Assembly: GCF_963678835.1 (NCBI RefSeq)
Contig: NZ_OY787469.1
Coordinates: 1,984,001-2,048,000, forward strand
DNA from: an uncultured Desulfuromonas sp.
Lineage (GTDB): Bacteria; Desulfobacterota; Desulfuromonadia; Desulfuromonadales; Desulfuromonadaceae
Direction of reading: 5' to 3'
DNA: 64,000 bases
The position numbers were made by a program, and so were the translations under genes. How positions within the stretch are numbered: position 1 is the stretch's first letter; each line of letters opens with the position of its first letter. Positions 1 through 9,376 of this stretch are shown piece by piece. Below the pieces are notes generated by a model. It had not been told where the DNA came from and ran no database searches. It worked only from the letters and a program-made list of their open reading frames with translations.

Positions 1-225
1 CACTCTGCTGTCTATCAACCCTGTACTCTGGAATTTTTCTTCGAAAGGCCTGGTACGCAATTTGATCGCAGTCGTCATCCATTTCCGATGGATACCCTGT
101 ACGGAGAATATTATTATCAGTCCGGCGAGCTGGTCCGACCGATAAACGGCCATATGGAAAAGGTGGGCTATGTTATAAGGGAAGGGATTCCTTTGGAATT
201 CAAGAACGGTGGCAGGAGGCCATAA
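1..225 (+). CDS. C-terminal end of an unrecognised protein (partial)
   Basis: An open frame enters from the left edge and ends at TAA 223-225, giving about 74 residues with no stop. The stop abuts the ATG of the next gene, so the two are probably cotranscribed. The segment is rich in aromatic and charged residues and has no membrane segment or motif that I recognise. The neighbours (sugar epimerase, sugar aminotransferase, flippase-like protein) suggest a role in surface polysaccharide synthesis, but that is inference from position only. Confidence 0.55.
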   Translation, partial: HSAVYQPCTLEFFFERPGTQFDRSRHPFPMDTLYGEYYYQSGELVRPINGHMEKVGYVIREGIPLEFKNGGRRP

Positions 226-1119
226 ATGAAGAAACAATGCATTGCAATTACAGGCGCTTGTGGCAGCATTGGGCAGGCTCTTGTTGCCACCTTGTCGGAA
301 CAGCCTTTGCGTTTACTTAGCCGCTCATACGACAAACTAAAAGCATGTTTTCCTTCCAGGGGCATTGGAGAATTGTGCTCTGTTGATTACTCGATAGATC
401 AATTGCGCTCTTCGCTCTCTGGTGTTGATTGCCTTGTTCATCTGGCGGCGTCACGCCCGGGAACGGAAGAAGAAACGCTAGAAACATATAGAGACAATAT
501 CTTTATTACGGATTCTCTTTATCAGGTTTGCAGAGAGCTGAATATTTGCAATGTTGTTTATGCTTCTTCGACAGCGGTTTACTCATCCATAAATACAATT
601 CCCTATGAGGAACGGGAGATTGCCGGACCCGCAAATTTCTATGCACTGAGCAAACTTATAGGAGAAAGTCTGGGAGAACTTTATGGATTGAAACAAAAAG
701 CATTGCGTATCGCCTCGGTCATTGCTCCGGATGAAAATCCGGCGTACATGAGAATGGCTTTTATCCATAAGGCACTCAAAGGGCAAGATTTGAACATCTA
801 TGCCGTCAGTCATCGCGAATACATCTATTATAAAGATGTTGTTGCGGCGATTGTTCTGGCATTGAACAAACCGGAACTGTCCGGGGTGTTCAATATCGGT
901 TCAGGCGTCTCGGTGTCGAATCTGGACTATGCGCAATCGGTGAACCAAGTCCTTGCTCAGGGGACTCTGAATATCCACCTGACTGCGGATTGTTGTGAGA
1001 ACGGGGAAAACCATGTCATGGCGTGTGATAAGGCTCGGTGTGAACTGGGCTTTGCGGCAGGCTATTCACTGGATGCGGCGCTTAGGGAAATCGGTGAAGA
1101 TTTGAGGGCGCGGTTGTGA
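226..1119 (+). CDS. NAD-dependent epimerase/dehydratase (extended SDR)
   Basis: A 297-residue extended short-chain dehydrogenase/reductase, of the type that modifies nucleotide-activated sugars. The N-terminus has the Rossmann glycine motif TGACGSIG (about residues 9-16). The catalytic YxxxK is visible as YALSKLIGE near residue 140, preceded by a Ser/Thr-rich strand (VYASSTAVY) that supplies the catalytic Ser. The ATG directly follows the upstream stop and has a GGAGG-like ribosome site (ggcaggagg) inside the upstream gene. It probably makes or epimerises a dTDP- or UDP-sugar for the polysaccharide cluster it sits in. The exact substrate cannot be read from the sequence. Confidence 0.85.
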   Translation: MKKQCIAITGACGSIGQALVATLSEQPLRLLSRSYDKLKACFPSRGIGELCSVDYSIDQLRSSLSGVDCLVHLAASRPGTEEETLETYRDNIFITDSLYQVCRELNICNVVYASSTAVYSSINTIPYEEREIAGPANFYALSKLIGESLGELYGLKQKALRIASVIAPDENPAYMRMAFIHKALKGQDLNIYAVSHREYIYYKDVVAAIVLALNKPELSGVFNIGSGVSVSNLDYAQSVNQVLAQGTLNIHLTADCCENGENHVMACDKARCELGFAAGYSLDAALREIGEDLRARL

Positions 1120-1150
1120 TCTTTTTTATACATCTGAAACGACTGACTTT

Positions 1151-2299
1151 ATGAAAATCCCTTTCAATAAACCTTTTATCGTCGGTAAAGAACTGTTCTA
1201 TATTGCCCAGGCCGTCATTAGTGAGGCGCGACTGTCCGGCGGTGGTAAATTTACCCGCCAGTGTGAACAGTTGCTGGAAGAGCGCATCGGTGGCAGGGCG
1301 TTTCTGGTTCACTCCTGTACGGCAGCGTTGGAGATGGCTGCGATTCTGTGTAACCTGCAACCGGGCGACGAAGTGATCATGCCTTCATTTACCTTTGTCT
1401 CCACGGCCAATGCCTTTGTTTTACGTGGTGCCACACCTGTTTTTGTCGATATCCGTCGCGACACCCTGAACCTCGATGAAGAATTGATCGAAGCGGCCAT
1501 CACCCCGAAGACCAAAGCGATTGTGCCGGTTCATTACGGCGGTGTGCCCTGCAACATGGATCGTATTATGGAGATTGCCGATCACAACGGACTCTGGGTG
1601 ATCGAAGATGCCGCTCATGGGTTGTTTTCCCAATCCGGGGAGCAGCAACTCGGTGGTATCGGCCATCTGGGATGCTTCAGTTTTCACGAAACAAAGAACA
1701 TTATCAGTGGCGAAGGTGGCGCTTTATTGGTGAATGACCCCCGTCTGGTGGAGCGTGCGGAAATTATCCGTGAAAAAGGGACAAACCGCAGTCGGTTCTT
1801 TCGTGGCGAGGTGGATAAATATACCTGGATGGATCTGGGATCTTCCTACCTGCCGTCCGAACTGGTCGGGGCCTTTTTGTGGGCGCAACTTGAGCGCTCT
1901 GAGCAGATAAATACACAGCGCCGTCAACTGGCCGCGCGTTACTATGATGCGTTAGCCGATTTGCAACAGAATGGAAGCCTCGAGATGGCAAATCCCCTTG
2001 GGTCCGATGCGGGCTGCGGCCATGTGTTTTACATCCTTACCCGTCACATGGAGGAACGTTCAGCATTAATCGACTGGCTCAGGAAGGATGATATTCATGC
2101 GGTCTTTCATTATGTACCTTTACATGCCTCACCTGCAGGACAACGTTTTTGTCGTCGTGAAGGGGGGCTGCCGGTGACACAGGAGATGAGTGATCGTTTG
2201 TTGCGGCTACCGCTTTATTATGAACTGAGCGAAGAGCAGGTTGATCGGGTTGTCGCAAGCATTCGCGCATTTTATGCGGAAAAAAAATTAACCCGATGA
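1151..2299 (+). CDS. wecE: DegT/DnrJ/EryC1 sugar aminotransferase, WecE/RffA-like
   Basis: A PLP-dependent aminotransferase of 382 residues, close in length to dTDP-4-amino-4,6-dideoxygalactose transaminase. The N-terminus (IPFNKPFIVGKE) and the PSFTFVSTANAFVLRGA block are typical of the WecE/RffA branch. The PLP lysine lies in SFHETKNIISGEGG (about residue 182), and the VIEDAAH motif carries the ring-nitrogen Asp. It converts a dTDP-4-keto-6-deoxyhexose to the 4-amino sugar used in O-antigen or enterobacterial-common-antigen-like glycans. The stop overlaps the next start by ATGA, indicating translational coupling with the flippase-like gene. WecE is the best guess; another DegT sugar transaminase is possible. 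Confidence 0.8.
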   Translation: MKIPFNKPFIVGKELFYIAQAVISEARLSGGGKFTRQCEQLLEERIGGRAFLVHSCTAALEMAAILCNLQPGDEVIMPSFTFVSTANAFVLRGATPVFVDIRRDTLNLDEELIEAAITPKTKAIVPVHYGGVPCNMDRIMEIADHNGLWVIEDAAHGLFSQSGEQQLGGIGHLGCFSFHETKNIISGEGGALLVNDPRLVERAEIIREKGTNRSRFFRGEVDKYTWMDLGSSYLPSELVGAFLWAQLERSEQINTQRRQLAARYYDALADLQQNGSLEMANPLGSDAGCGHVFYILTRHMEERSALIDWLRKDDIHAVFHYVPLHASPAGQRFCRREGGLPVTQEMSDRLLRLPLYYELSEEQVDRVVASIRAFYAEKKLTR

Positions 2300-3231
2300 A
2301 GCTTCAGAGCTGGAAAAAACCGGCAAAAATTGTGTTTGGCGTTCTGGTTTTGCTCTGGTTGTTTTCCAGTGGCAAGCTCGATCTGGGGTTATTGTTGACC
2401 GCACCTTCAACCAGTGGTCACCTCTGTGGTCTTATCCTGCTTTTAATCATGTTGCTGTTGCAGGTGTATCGCTGGCAATTGCTTCTTGAATCTCAAAGAA
2501 TCCATCTTGGCTTTTTAACCGCTTGCCGTCTTACGTGGGTGAGCCAGTTTATCACTGTCTTCACTCCGGGGGTTGTGGGAGGGGAGATCGTTCGTGGTTA
2601 TCAACTCACGCGAAATATCTCGGAAAGAAAGGCGGGGGGGGCATCTACCGTCATCATTGATCGGGTGTTGGGCCTCTATGCCCAGGTTGTTTTCGGTCTG
2701 ATCTCTTTTTTATCCCTACTGGTAACAGAACAGCACCTTCCGGCCCCCGTGCTGCAGATGGGATGGGTGTTAATGGCGGTTTTAGGCGCCATCCATGCGT
2801 TACCGCTGCTGCGTTATAACGGGATCAAACGGCTGTGTCGATTTTTCTTCAAAGAAAAGACCTTCGCGGTCTTTGAAGATGTCTGGCTGCATTATCATCG
2901 TAATCCCGCCATTCTTGCCAAAGGGATTGCGTTGTCTTTTGGGGCCGCACTGTTTTCTTTGTCGGCATTTACGCTGGCTGCTCGTCTGTTTGTACCTGGA
3001 CTTAATTGGAATATCGTCTTTATGGTGGCGCCGCTGGTTTTTATCGTGGTGACACTGCCGTTATCGCCGGGCGGAATCGGTGTTGGAGAGGCTTCCGCGG
3101 CGGTATTATTTACGGCGTTCGGCATTGAGGCCGGAGCAACAATTATGATGCTCTATCGTTTATGGCTGCTGTTGCTGAAATTGCCCGGCGGTTTTATGCT
3201 GATCGCTGATCTGCAAAATAATAAAGTATAA
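2296..3231 (+). CDS. Flippase-like / lysylphosphatidylglycerol-synthase-TM family membrane protein
   Basis: A polytopic membrane protein of 311 residues with about seven to eight hydrophobic helices. It carries the family signature PLSPGGIGVGEASAAVLF near residue 255, characteristic of the UPF0104/AglD/YbhN (LPG_synthase_TM) family. Members are found beside glycan and lipid-modifying enzymes. It overlaps the preceding aminotransferase by four bases, so it is the last gene of the polysaccharide operon. Transport of a lipid-linked sugar is plausible but unproven. Confidence 0.75.
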   Translation: MKLQSWKKPAKIVFGVLVLLWLFSSGKLDLGLLLTAPSTSGHLCGLILLLIMLLLQVYRWQLLLESQRIHLGFLTACRLTWVSQFITVFTPGVVGGEIVRGYQLTRNISERKAGGASTVIIDRVLGLYAQVVFGLISFLSLLVTEQHLPAPVLQMGWVLMAVLGAIHALPLLRYNGIKRLCRFFFKEKTFAVFEDVWLHYHRNPAILAKGIALSFGAALFSLSAFTLAARLFVPGLNWNIVFMVAPLVFIVVTLPLSPGGIGVGEASAAVLFTAFGIEAGATIMMLYRLWLLLLKLPGGFMLIADLQNNKV

Positions 3232-3436
3232 GCTTTGTTGAGAAAATTCTCTGTTTCAATATGGGGTGTTATGCTTGTCCGTCCTGTTGCCAGTGTCCCC
3301 TTCGTTTCGTTTTATAATCTAATTCGTCGATCGTTAAAAACAAGTTAACTGCATGTAATTGCAGTAGAATTGATAAAAATATGGTATATTGATTTGCAAG
3401 AAAACAATCAATTACCCTTATTTTTCCGGCAAAACC

Positions 3437-4604
3437 ATGCGACCAAAGAAACAAGAAAATCCACCGCAAGATGAACTTTTCCAAGTCAGGCTGGAGACAA
3501 TTTGTAATCCAGCCAACGCCCTGATCCGGTTAGCGGACCAAATGGACTGGGATCATCTTGATGAACAGTTTTCCTCACTGTTTTCCAGCATCGTCCACCC
3601 ATTGCCCGCAGCGGCCTGAGCAAATGGCGTAAGCGCATCAAGAGCAAGGGAATGGAAGCTCTGCTTCAACAAACACTCGCTGTTGGTCTCTCGGTTGGTG
3701 TCGTTAAAGCCAGTAGTTTAAAACGGGTCAGTGTCGATACCACGGTTCAGCCAAAAGCCATCACGCATCCAACAGACTCAAAACTTCTCAATCGCAGCCG
3801 CGAGCATTTGGTGAAGAGGGCATATCCCTGCGACAAAGCTACCAGCGTAAAGGGCTTCAAGCGGCCCTCAAGGCAGGGCGTTACGCTCATGCCAAGCAGT
3901 TCAAGCGGATGCGAAAGTCGATCAAGACACTCAAGACCTATCTTGGACGCGTTGTCCGCGACATAGAGCGCAAAACAGATATCGTTGCCACAGAACTCAA
4001 AGATGCTCTTACCCAGGCCAAACGATTACTGAGTCAAAATCCCCATGACAGTCACAAGCTCTACAGCCTGCATGAACCCCATGTTGCCTGTATCAGCAAA
4101 GGCAAGGCTCATAAGAAATACGAATTCGGCAACAAAGTCAGTGTCTGCGTCACCAACAAAGAAGGGTTCATTGTCGGTACTCAGGGCCTTGAAGGAAATC
4201 CCTACGATGGTCATACCCTCAAAGGCGCTCATGACCAAGTTACGGAGCTTACCGGAATCAGGCCAAAGCGCTGCTATGTTGATCGGGGCTACCGAGGACA
4301 TGGCGTGACTAACACCGATGTTTTTATTTCCGGTCAGCGTCGCAACATCACACCAGCCATCAAAAAAGAACTCAAACGCCGCAGTGCCATAGAAGCTGTT
4401 ATTGGCCACCAGAAAACTGAAGGGCGTCTTGGGCGGAATCTGCTTCGAGGTTTGTTGGGCGACAAAGTCAATGCGTTAATGGCCGCCATTGGCTACAACC
4501 TCAGGTTGATCTTGAAGGCCCTGAGTTGTTGGCTGCAAATTTTAAAAGAGCTATTTGGCACTGCGCGACATTATCACGACCAAAGCCTCGGTCTCGCGGC
4601 CTGA
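3437..4604 (+). pseudogene. Decayed IS5-family transposase
   Basis: Three consecutive reading frames together make a broken IS5-type DDE transposase. The first (ATG 3437) gives the typical N-terminus MRPKKQEN and ends at 3619. An internal deletion then removes roughly 50-60 residues, and the frame shifts before SKWRKRIKSKGMEALL (about 3625). A second shift occurs near 3815, because the expected EGISLRQSYQRKGLQAALK is read only in the next frame. The C-terminal part from 3909 is intact and carries the catalytic-region motifs GKAHKKYEFG, VDRGYRGH and RRSAIEAVIGHQK. No intact transposase can be made. I could not define convincing terminal inverted repeats or target duplications. Confidence 0.8.
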
Positions 4605-4711
4605 GATATGGGCTTTTGAACTATCGACTAATTCTGGCCCTTTTTATAGATGTCTACGCGCTGCTTTCAGCCAGACCTCCGACACCCCAGCAGAAAAAAG
4701 AAAACGTGATA

Positions 4712-5131
4712 CTATAACAGCGCTTTCTGCATGCCGTCGGGTTCGACTTTTTGGTACCAGTTTCCGTTTTCATATAGCCACTCTTGTGTTTGCAATGCCT
4801 CAGGAAAAGTAAAGCCGCGCATTTCAATACTGGACCACACCTTGGCTTCAGCACTCTTTCCCCCCTCTGACAGTGTGACAGATTCAATCCGATAACTTTT
4901 AAAGCTAACACGACTGCGCGTCAGGAAGGACTCTCGTGTGATCTGATCACGGTAGCTCTGCCAGAAGGTGTCGTACACTAGCCCCCATTGTCCAGCGATC
5001 CGTGCTTCCATGGTCCACTGTATACGTTTTTGTAACGCCAGTTTGTTTGTGGGAGAGTGTAAAATTGAGGCACAGCCACTCAACATCAACAACAGGACTG
5101 TCAAAGAAATCCAATGACGGTATACTTTCAT
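4712..5131 (-). CDS. Small predicted lipoprotein of unknown function
   Basis: A 139-residue protein with a signal sequence ending in the lipobox LSGC (about residues 19-22), so it is predicted to be lipid-anchored in the envelope. The ATG at 5131 is chosen because it follows ggagag by eight bases; an upstream TTG at 5146 overlaps that ribosome site. The mature part looks like a small alpha/beta fold resembling NTF2-like or DUF4440-type accessory proteins, but I do not recognise a specific family. It is flanked by the transposase remnant and a long non-coding stretch, so the context gives no clue to its role. Confidence 0.65.
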   Translation of the reverse strand: MKVYRHWISLTVLLLMLSGCASILHSPTNKLALQKRIQWTMEARIAGQWGLVYDTFWQSYRDQITRESFLTRSRVSFKSYRIESVTLSEGGKSAEAKVWSSIEMRGFTFPEALQTQEWLYENGNWYQKVEPDGMQKALL

Positions 5132-5652
5132 AATATTTCTCTCCAAGATAAAAAGCTATTTTTAACTCACGCAGTTAGTTTGATTCGCTGTTTATGGGTA
5201 TGTGAACAATAGATATAAATATCATATTTTTTCGACAGATGCGACAGAGTATACTAAGACATAAAACTTTTAGTACGAATTAGAGATTCCCGTCCTTTGG
5301 GCGTTTTTTTGCGGTGTAAATGGCTCTATTCTGATGGATGATTTCGTCTTTTCCCGAGGGAATAATCTCGCCGAGGTAGCGATCCAGGGCCTTGTCCAAC
5401 GTTGTTTTTTACTTTCGGCCTGGTGGCAGAAAACGCCACGGTTTTGTTCACTGTCTATCCGGCGAGACTCTGTGCAGGGATTTTCTTTTATCTCAAAGGT
5501 TCTGGACTGGATGAGATAGCCCTTGTGTCTCATTTTGACTTGTCACAGATAGGGACTACGGTTGCGGATTGAGGCCATTGAATTACCTCATCTGAAAGCA
5601 TTAGACCTTCTCAGCGCTCCAGAAATGTTCCACATAAGCAAGTCTACAAAGA
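5132..5652. other. Non-coding stretch, nothing recognised
   Basis: About 520 bases between the lipoprotein start and the tRNA terminator. Short open frames occur on both strands (for example about 5270-5533), but they lack ribosome sites, recognisable motifs or plausible protein composition. I see no repeat element or tRNA fragment here. Confidence 0.5.
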
Positions 5653-5680
5653 CAAAAAGGGCTACGCGTTAGCGTAACCC
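5653..5680 (-). terminator. Rho-independent terminator of the tRNA-Leu gene
   Basis: On the minus strand, gggttacgc-taac-gcgtagccc forms a nine-base stem followed by a run of T. It lies 14 bases past the CCA end of the tRNA. Confidence 0.75.
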
Positions 5681-5693
5681 TTTGTTTTTTCTT

Positions 5694-5779
5694 TGGTGCC
5701 GAAGGCCGGAATCGAACCGGCACGGCCAGAAGCCATCGGTTTTTGAGACCGACGTGTCTACCAATTCCACCACTTCGGC
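5694..5779 (-). tRNA. tRNA-Leu (anticodon CAA)
   Basis: The minus strand folds as an 86-nt class II tRNA. The acceptor arms are GCCGAAG and CTTCGGC with discriminator A and an encoded CCA. The D-arm region is GGTGGAATTGGTAGAC. The anticodon stem TCGGT/ACCGA encloses ctCAAaa, giving anticodon CAA. A long variable arm and GGTTCGATTCC in the T arm complete it. The long variable arm fits leucine, and the tRNA reads UUG codons. It is single and followed by its own terminator. Confidence 0.93.
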
Positions 5780-5953
5780 ACGAGCAGAAGGGATTATAGT
5801 GAGAAGCCTTCAGGCGGTCAAGTCTTATCTGCCAGAGAAAATGTTTTTTCCGTAAGAAATGCGGTTCGGCAATTCTTTTTCTTGTTCTAAAAAACTTTTT
5901 GTTAAACTTTTTACGTTAAGATATCGACGCGAAGAGTAACCGTGGAGGATGTC

Positions 5954-6994
5954 ATGCGTGATGCCATGTTCTGGAGCCCGTTGGGGCAGGGACAAGTTCG
6001 TTGTGAGCTGTGCCGTTTTTATTGTGTGATTGGTGTTGGCCACCGTGGTCGCTGCCGGGTGCGGGAAAACAGAGATGGGGTTCTTTATTCCCTCAACGAT
6101 GGTTTGGCGATTGCTGCCCACATCGATCCCATTGAAAAGAAACCGTTGTTCCATGTTTTACCGGGGTCACGCAGTTATTCCGTTGCTACAATGGGGTGCA
6201 ATTTTCGTTGTCGCCATTGTCAGAATGCCAGTATTTCACAGCTTGAGTTCGCTCATGCTGCGGTGCGGGGAGACTTTTTACCGCCACGGCAGGTTGTTGG
6301 CCTGGCGTTGTCGGCAGCCTGTCAGAGTATCTCTTATACCTATACGGAACCGACGGTTTTTTACGAATATATGTATGAAACCGCTCGATTGGCCCGTCAG
6401 CAGGGGCTGCTCAATGTGATGGTGAGCAATGGCTATATGGCTGAAGAACCCTTGCGCCACCTGGCTCCTTTTCTGGATGGTGTCAACATTGATCTGAAGG
6501 GATTCACCGAGTCGTTTTATCATGATGTGTGTGGTGCGCAACTGGCTCCGGTGTTAGACAGCCTCAAGTTATTTAAGGCGTTGGGGATCTGGCTGGAAGT
6601 GACGACGCTGGTGATTCCCGGTTACAATGATGATGAGGAGCAACTTAGTGGCATTGCTCGGTTTATTGCCGAACAGTTGGATGTGGAGACACCTTGGCAT
6701 GTGACGGCTTTTTATCCCACATACCGTCTCACGGATGTGCCACCGACCCCGGTGGAGAGTTTGATGCGTGCGCGGGATCTGGGCGAAAAAGCTGGGCTGA
6801 ATTATATCTATCTGGGCAATGTGGCCAGTGGGCGCGGAGAAGATACCCGCTGTCGTCAGTGCAATAAGACTTTGATCGAGCGGCACGGTTTTCAGGTGGC
6901 GCATAATCGCTTGTATTATGGAACCTGTCCTGGCTGTGGGACACCGCTTTCCGGCGTGCGTCTGGATGATGGCGGAATCAACGAACAGGAGTAA
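5954..6994 (+). CDS. amrS: AmmeMemoRadiSam-system radical SAM protein AmrS
   Basis: A 346-residue radical SAM protein of the AmrS/PflA-like family. The N-terminus has a CxxC pair (CELCRFYC) followed by the cluster-binding CNFRCRHC near residue 80 (CxxxCxxC), which holds the 4Fe-4S cluster that cleaves S-adenosylmethionine. A C-terminal zinc-ribbon-like tail has further cysteine pairs (CRQC, CPGC). ATG 5954 is chosen because it follows GGAGG by five bases; a GTG at 5942 overlaps that site. The family usually works with AmmeMemoRadiSam proteins A and B, which are not in this window, and the substrate is unknown. The stop is three bases from the next ATG. Confidence 0.87.
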   Translation: MRDAMFWSPLGQGQVRCELCRFYCVIGVGHRGRCRVRENRDGVLYSLNDGLAIAAHIDPIEKKPLFHVLPGSRSYSVATMGCNFRCRHCQNASISQLEFAHAAVRGDFLPPRQVVGLALSAACQSISYTYTEPTVFYEYMYETARLARQQGLLNVMVSNGYMAEEPLRHLAPFLDGVNIDLKGFTESFYHDVCGAQLAPVLDSLKLFKALGIWLEVTTLVIPGYNDDEEQLSGIARFIAEQLDVETPWHVTAFYPTYRLTDVPPTPVESLMRARDLGEKAGLNYIYLGNVASGRGEDTRCRQCNKTLIERHGFQVAHNRLYYGTCPGCGTPLSGVRLDDGGINEQE

Positions 6995-6997
6995 CGC

Positions 6998-7411
6998 ATG
7001 GCTGAACCTTCCATTGATCGTCGACGGGTAGACGATGGCCGCTATGTCAATGACCGTCGTCAACGTCGAACCGAGCGCCGCCAAGGCCCTGATTTATTCG
7101 TCCGTTCGTTGCCTTGGTTTGCTTTGATTGGCTGGATACTGATCGCAATCTCCGTGCTGGGCATCAGTTTTGCCAAGCCTCAGACGGTTACTTTTTTTGA
7201 ACGGGTCAATAATCTTCCGGTGCGTCGCGAATGGGACTACGAGCTGATGAGCTATGTGTTGTGGGTGTTATTTACGGCCCTGTTTTCAGGATTGGTGGGG
7301 TTGGTGATCAATGTGATCCGGCGTCGGCGTAAGCATGATATTTTTTATTTCTCTGTGGTTGCCTCAACTCTGGTGGCCGCCATTGGTTTTGTCTGGGTGC
7401 TGACCCTTTAA
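6998..7411 (+). CDS. Small membrane protein, unknown function
   Basis: A 137-residue protein with a very Arg/Asp-rich N-terminus (about residues 7-30, many RR and DR pairs) followed by three hydrophobic helices (about 38-58, 82-105 and 113-135). The short gap after amrS suggests cotranscription. I do not recognise a named family. The arginine-rich tail is probably cytoplasmic by the positive-inside rule. Confidence 0.65.
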   Translation: MAEPSIDRRRVDDGRYVNDRRQRRTERRQGPDLFVRSLPWFALIGWILIAISVLGISFAKPQTVTFFERVNNLPVRREWDYELMSYVLWVLFTALFSGLVGLVINVIRRRRKHDIFYFSVVASTLVAAIGFVWVLTL

Positions 7412-7427
7412 ACGATTGTTTTCAATG

Positions 7428-7850
7428 TCAATTTTCTTGAGATAACCAGAAATCATTGCGACTGAGTGGATCATAAAACCGTTCACGCTCAAAGCCGCTT
7501 AACGGCATGGTTTGCTCCAGGGGATTGGTTTCATGCAGTAACCGATCTACGGTAATGAAACTGCCGAGGATCGGACCGTGTTTGTCCAATGCCTGCAAGG
7601 CATAGGCGGAGCAGGTGGGATACATGGGGCAACGCGGACTGTCGACCACGGAGATGTAACGTTGAAAAAAACGGATGCCCTGCACCAGTGGATTGAGGCT
7701 ATTGTCCTGCGAAGGATGGGCGTGCTGGGCTGATCCGTGATGTGAATGCTCGGGCCAATCCGGCCAATCCCCTTTGGTTGCGAACGACGTTGTCGGCACA
7801 ATCAGGCTCAGCCCTGCAATGATGAGTCCTGTCCGCCAGGGCCGCTTCAT
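7428..7850 (-). CDS. yidD: YidD-family protein with an N-terminal signal-like extension
   Basis: The C-terminal half (about residues 58-125) is a YidD domain: GIRFFQRYISVVDSPRCPMY, then PTCSAYALQALDKHG with the conserved cysteines. Canonical YidD proteins are about 70-85 residues and assist Sec/YidC insertion from the cytoplasmic face. This one has 140 residues, beginning with a hydrophobic signal-like segment ending near TSFATKG and a His-rich linker (HSHHGSAQHAH). It is also not beside rpmH-rnpA-yidC but overlaps rarA by four bases (ATGA), so it is coupled to that gene. The extension may place the domain outside the membrane, which would imply a different function. Confidence 0.8.
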   Translation of the reverse strand: MKRPWRTGLIIAGLSLIVPTTSFATKGDWPDWPEHSHHGSAQHAHPSQDNSLNPLVQGIRFFQRYISVVDSPRCPMYPTCSAYALQALDKHGPILGSFITVDRLLHETNPLEQTMPLSGFERERFYDPLSRNDFWLSQEN

Positions 7851-9166
7851 GCATCCTCCTCGTCAGTCTGTTCGGCCTGTTGGCGATAAAACGCCAGGCG
7901 TTCCGCCATTACTTTTTCATAACCGCGATCAACCGGACGATAGAACTCAGTGCCGCGAAGTTGATCGGGGAGGTAGTCTTGAGCGACAAAGCCTGTCGGA
8001 TTGTCGTGGGCGTATTGATAATCCTTGCCGTAATCCAACTCTTTCATCAGTTTTGTCGGTGCATTGCGCAGAGGCAGTGGAACCTCCAACGGACCGCTGC
8101 GGCGTACTTCGGCCAGGGCCGCGTCAATGCCCCGATACGACGCATTGCTTTTCGGTGCCGAGGCCAGATAGGTGGTGGCCTGGGCCAGGATAATTCGCCC
8201 TTCCGGCATGCCGACAAAATGCACCGCCTGTTGGGCGGAGATCGCCAGTTGCAGGCCGCGCGGGTCGGCATTGCCGATATCCTCCGCAGCGAGGATCACC
8301 AGACGCCGGGCAATAAACAGCGGGTCTTCTCCGGCCTCAATCATCCGTGCCAGCCAGTACAGAGCACCATCCGGGTTTGAGCCACGCACGCTTTTGATAA
8401 ATGCCGAAATGACGTTGTAATGCTCTTCCGCCCCTTTGTCGTATCGCAGCGCTTTTTGCTGTAGTGTCTGGGAGACAACGGTTTCGTCAATCGGTTTTCC
8501 TTTGGCCGTTTCCACCACCAGTTGCAGATTGCCCAGAGCTACGCGGGCATCTCCTTGGGCCAGTTGCGCGAGATGTTCCAGGGCCTGCTCAGACACGTCC
8601 GGTTTCTGATCGACCAACCCGCGCGGATCGCTGAGCGCGCGCTTTAGCAGCAGGACAATATCGTTGTGTTGCAGGGATTTGAGCACAAATACCCGCGCTC
8701 GGGAGAGCAGGGCGGCATTGACCTCAAACGAAGGGTTTTCCGTGGTGGCGCCGATAAGGATCAGGTCGCCTTTTTCCAGGGCGGGCAGAAACGCATCCTG
8801 CTGTGATTTGTTGAAACGGTGGATCTCATCGACAAACAGGATGGTCCGCGTGCCGTACATGGCGCGGTCTTCTTTGGCGCGCGAGACAATGTGACGGATA
8901 TCCTTGACCCCATTCATAATGGCGGAAAAGAATACGAAGCGGCTGCGGGTACTTTGGGCGATCACTTGGGCAAGGGTGGTTTTTCCCGTGCCGGGCGGAC
9001 CCCAGAAAATCAACGAACTAAGTTGGTCGGCTTCGATGATCTGGCGTAAGGGGCAACCGTCAGCAAGAAGGTGTTGCTGACCAACCACCTCATCAAGGTG
9101 CTGCGGACGCATCCGTTCGGCGAGCGGGGTTTGATCATCGCTGACAGTGCTGGAAAACAGATCCAT
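7847..9166 (-). CDS. rarA: Replication-associated recombination protein A (AAA ATPase)
   Basis: A 439-residue clamp-loader-type AAA ATPase of the RarA/MgsA/WRNIP1 family, which acts at stalled replication forks. Visible motifs are N-terminal PLAERMRPQHLDEVVGQ, Walker A GPPGTGKTT (about residue 55), Walker B LFVDEIHRFN, sensor 1 IGATTENPSF and the family-typical LLSRARVF. The C-terminal AAA-associated and MgsA regions include YWLARMIEAGEDPLFIARR and YQYAHDNPTGFV. Length and order match the family. It is the first gene of a two-gene minus-strand unit with yidD. Confidence 0.93.
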   Translation of the reverse strand: MDLFSSTVSDDQTPLAERMRPQHLDEVVGQQHLLADGCPLRQIIEADQLSSLIFWGPPGTGKTTLAQVIAQSTRSRFVFFSAIMNGVKDIRHIVSRAKEDRAMYGTRTILFVDEIHRFNKSQQDAFLPALEKGDLILIGATTENPSFEVNAALLSRARVFVLKSLQHNDIVLLLKRALSDPRGLVDQKPDVSEQALEHLAQLAQGDARVALGNLQLVVETAKGKPIDETVVSQTLQQKALRYDKGAEEHYNVISAFIKSVRGSNPDGALYWLARMIEAGEDPLFIARRLVILAAEDIGNADPRGLQLAISAQQAVHFVGMPEGRIILAQATTYLASAPKSNASYRGIDAALAEVRRSGPLEVPLPLRNAPTKLMKELDYGKDYQYAHDNPTGFVAQDYLPDQLRGTEFYRPVDRGYEKVMAERLAFYRQQAEQTDEEDA

Positions 9167-9376
9167 AAGGCCTCATAAAAGTTCGTTGAACCGACCACGC
9201 AATAGGGTGTAAATAAGTTCAGTTTGACATTTGTCCTGAGATGATCTAACAGGATGTTTCAAAACCATATTCACGGTACTGTAGCACAGGTGACAGAATG
9301 TCCTCAATGTCCCGCTGCGGATGGACTTTGCTGGGGGGCTGTGGTAGATTTTCGAGGCATTGTAATGGGGAATGAT

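Noticed and set aside
5270..5533. Short overlapping open frames on both strands in the 5.1-5.65 kb gap
   Set aside because: No ribosome site, signal peptide or plausible protein composition on either strand.
7774..8193. A 139-codon plus-strand open frame opposite rarA and yidD
   Set aside because: It overlaps two well-supported minus-strand genes and has an arginine/proline-rich composition typical of antisense shadows.
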